8,439 nt of DNA from a bacterium UBP9_UBA1432. Its GTDB lineage: Bacteria; Vulcanimicrobiota; Xenobia; Xenobiales; Xenobiaceae. Shown one piece after another: positions 7,059-8,439 of this stretch (position 1 is its first letter; each line of letters opens with the position of its first letter). The DNA is taken from assembly GCA_002329445.1 (NCBI GenBank), contig DCTU01000296.1:1-8439 (forward strand), in the 5' to 3' direction. The position numbers and the translations under genes were made by a program. Below the pieces are notes generated by a model, which searched no databases, was not told the origin of the DNA, and saw only the letters and a list, made by a program, of their open reading frames with translations.

Positions 7059-7699
7059 GGGCTCTCCTCCTCGCCCCCCGGCTGAAGTCTTCTGGCCGGG
7101 GCCTCCAGCCCCTTTCGGGCCTGCTCGGCCAAGAAGCCTGGAAGCGGGCTCCCGAGGTCACGGTCGCGGCACCGAGCCTCACCCAGGTGCCGTTTCAGGA
7201 GAGCCAACACGGAGGGAACCAGGGCCAACTGCAGGCAGACGCCGGGGAGCCCGAACGAGAAGGCCAGCCAGATGTTCTGGGCCACCGAGAGGCGCGGAAG
7301 ACCGAGATGCCAGAAGAACAGGCTGTCCGCCACGGCCATCAGCAGTCTCCCTCCCAGGATCGCCCCCAGGAGCGACGGCAGGGGTGCCAGCCGCAGGTTG
7401 CGGTGCAGGAGTCCGGCCAGGTAACCATAGGCTCCCATCTCGACAACCATGCGCAAGGCCATGGGCAACAGGGGAGGCATGCCTGTCAGCAGCGAGCTGG
7501 CCAGGGGTGTGCAGATCCCGATCAGAAGGCCCGCCTGGGCTCCGAGGAGGAGTCCGCCGATCTGGGCGGGGAGGTGAAGCGGCAGGAAGGTGGGGCCCAT
7601 CCCGACCAGGTGGAAGAGTTGACCCAGGACGATCCCGGCGGCCACGAAGAGGGCACAGCGGACCAGACTTCGCAGGGACAGGCAGGCCCCGGGTCTCAC
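7055..7699 (-). CDS. ECF-type transporter S component (substrate-binding membrane subunit)
   Basis: A 214-residue membrane protein with about six hydrophobic segments (13-32, 38-53, 54-71, 83-98, 105-128, 142-168). The central stretch, FLPLHLPAQIGGLLLG (38-53) through ICTPLASSLLTGMPPLLPMA (62-81) to VVEMGAYGYLAGLL (85-98), is characteristic of S components of energy-coupling-factor transporters (ECF_trnsprt type). These bind vitamins or other micronutrients and are powered by a shared EcfA/EcfA'/EcfT module. No such module is in the window, so it would rely on one encoded elsewhere. The substrate cannot be read from the sequence. The hydrophilic C-terminal tail (about 171-214) is longer than usual for the family and rich in Arg, Glu and Pro. 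The start is GTG at 7699, overlapping the methyltransferase stop as GTGA; only a weak AAGG lies upstream, consistent with translational coupling. Confidence 0.8.
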   Translation of the reverse strand: MRPGACLSLRSLVRCALFVAAGIVLGQLFHLVGMGPTFLPLHLPAQIGGLLLGAQAGLLIGICTPLASSLLTGMPPLLPMALRMVVEMGAYGYLAGLLHRNLRLAPLPSLLGAILGGRLLMAVADSLFFWHLGLPRLSVAQNIWLAFSFGLPGVCLQLALVPSVLALLKRHLGEARCRDRDLGSPLPGFLAEQARKGLEAPARRLQPGGEEESP

Positions 7700-8301
7700 C
7701 GGAGCGGCCTTGGAGACTTCCGCCCGCGCAAGAGGTAGGTGGAGGGAGTCGCCTGCAGGTCCTCGACCTCCAACCCGGCATCCTGGAACCAGGCGACGAG
7801 CAGGTCGTCTCCGGGCAGCCGATCGGCCCGGACCGCCCCGCCCTGCTCGCAGTGAACCCGGTTGAGCTCCTCACGACCCACGTCGTGGGCCAGGACCATC
7901 TGGCCTCCAGGCAGCAGACGGCGCGAGAGATCGATCAGGATCTCCCGAGGCCGTTCCAGGTGCGGCAAGAGATCGAAGAGGACGACCAGGTCGAAGCCTT
8001 CGAGGGATTCGGGCAGTTCTCCGACATCGGCCTGGATGCAGGCCAGGCGGGGATCGCGAATGGAACCCTTCAGGATTTGCAGCATCCGAGGCGAGAAGTC
8101 GACCGCGCTGACCCGACCTGCGGGCCCCAGGCGCCCCAGGAAGTAACGCACCGTCCGGCCGGTCCCGCATCCCAGGTCCAGGATCCGGGCCTGGGGCACA
8201 ATGGGAACCTGCCCCAACACCTCCAGCATCCTGGAGTCCCCGGTTCGGGAGAGTTCGTCCCAACGCGGCGCCAGATCATCGAAGAAGGCGACCCTGTGCA
8301 C
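7696..8301 (-). CDS. Class I SAM-dependent methyltransferase
   Basis: A 201-residue soluble Rossmann-fold methyltransferase of the Methyltransf_11/25 type. It opens with VAFFDDLAPRWDE (4-16), a common start in small-molecule methyltransferases. SAM-binding motif I is ILDLGCGTGR (40-49), the ribose-binding acidic residue is D68 in AVDFSPRML, the adenine-side motif is QADVGELP (90-97), motif IV is FDLVVLFDLLPHL (103-115), and the post-core strand is LLPGGQMVLAHD (129-140). The following HDVGREELNRVH (139-150) is a variant region that may help define a subfamily. The substrate is unknown. The start is GTG at 8301, with GGAGGG at 8311-8306 four bases upstream, a slightly short spacing. It is the first gene of the leftward cluster, and its stop overlaps the ECF S component start by four bases. 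This suggests it acts on the transported compound or one made from it; that link is inference. Confidence 0.88.
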   Translation of the reverse strand: MHRVAFFDDLAPRWDELSRTGDSRMLEVLGQVPIVPQARILDLGCGTGRTVRYFLGRLGPAGRVSAVDFSPRMLQILKGSIRDPRLACIQADVGELPESLEGFDLVVLFDLLPHLERPREILIDLSRRLLPGGQMVLAHDVGREELNRVHCEQGGAVRADRLPGDDLLVAWFQDAGLEVEDLQATPSTYLLRGRKSPRPLR

Positions 8302-8439
8302 CCGTCCCTCCGTACAACCCGTGGTTGGAAAAGGCTTACCCCAAGACCGCGATTTCCCCTGCCAGGTGGGTCCTGGAGGAATCCTGCGGTTCCTCAGGCA
8401 ACCCCCGTGGCCCCCCCTAGGAACCCAGACGGAAACCCC
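8302..8439 (-). other. Leader region upstream of the methyltransferase operon, with competing hairpins
   Basis: These 138 bp to the window edge contain no supported gene. Read on either strand, CCAGG (8362-8366) can pair with CCTGG (8372-8376) around a five-base loop. Alternatively CCT plus GAGGAA (8372-8374, 8376-8381) can pair with TTCCTC-AGG (8390-8398), nine pairs with one bulge. The two pairings share 8372-8376 and exclude each other, as in an attenuator. No T-run follows. I compared it by eye with TPP, cobalamin, SAH, c-di-GMP, guanidine and fluoride riboswitch consensuses and saw no match. No clear promoter is visible. It could equally be the leader of a rightward gene beyond the edge. 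Confidence 0.4.

Noticed and set aside
6510..7085. 191-codon plus-strand frame opposite the unknown protein
   Set aside because: It is low-complexity, and the minus-strand gene has a strong SD and an exact four-base overlap with its upstream partner.
8302..8439. TPP or cobalamin riboswitch before the ECF operon
   Set aside because: CCTGAGG and GGGAAATCGCGG fragments drew attention, but the conserved cores and spacing of both classes are absent.
1..8439. Mobile element, CRISPR array or defence island
   Set aside because: No direct-repeat array, transposase, integrase, tRNA-adjacent attachment site or base-composition shift was seen; all supported genes look like ordinary chromosomal genes.

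Overview
The window is uniformly GC-rich bacterial DNA with ordinary chromosomal gene packing. No rRNA, tRNA, CRISPR array, transposase or insertion sequence was found by eye. Start codons are mixed (ATG, GTG, TTG) and several have clear Shine-Dalgarno (SD) sequences. The hybrid kinase with a CHASE sensor, the sodium:glutamate-type symporter, the GT-C membrane glycosyltransferase and the lone ECF transporter S component would suit a high-GC Gram-negative bacterium such as a deltaproteobacterium or an acidobacterium. Nothing in the sequence fixes the lineage.

Layout. The left half reads rightward: the last codons of an unidentified gene (to 55), a two-transmembrane CHASE-PAS-HisKA-HATPase-REC hybrid histidine kinase (about 143-3055), and an ESS-family sodium:glutamate symporter (3160-4569). 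The right half reads leftward. In transcription order it holds a class I SAM-dependent methyltransferase (8301-7696), an ECF transporter S component (7699-7055), a 189-residue protein of unknown function (7058-6489) and a polytopic GT-C/PMT-like glycosyltransferase (6406-4592). The two blocks converge on a 22-bp gap, where a hairpin spans both stop codons.

How the genes may work together. The three right-hand genes overlap by four bases at each junction (GTGA, then ATGA), so they are almost certainly one translationally coupled unit. The glycosyltransferase follows after 82 bp and may share the transcript. The S component would bind a small-molecule substrate, but no EcfA/EcfA'/EcfT energising module is in view. 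On the left, the kinase and symporter are co-directional and 104 bp apart; any sensor-transporter link is inference from adjacency. No response regulator with an output domain and no Hpt protein is present, so the kinase must signal to a partner elsewhere.

I did not find a clearly new defence or mobile system. The points most worth checking are the methyltransferase/ECF-S/unknown-protein cassette, the likely TTG start of the kinase, and several hairpins at gene boundaries and starts.
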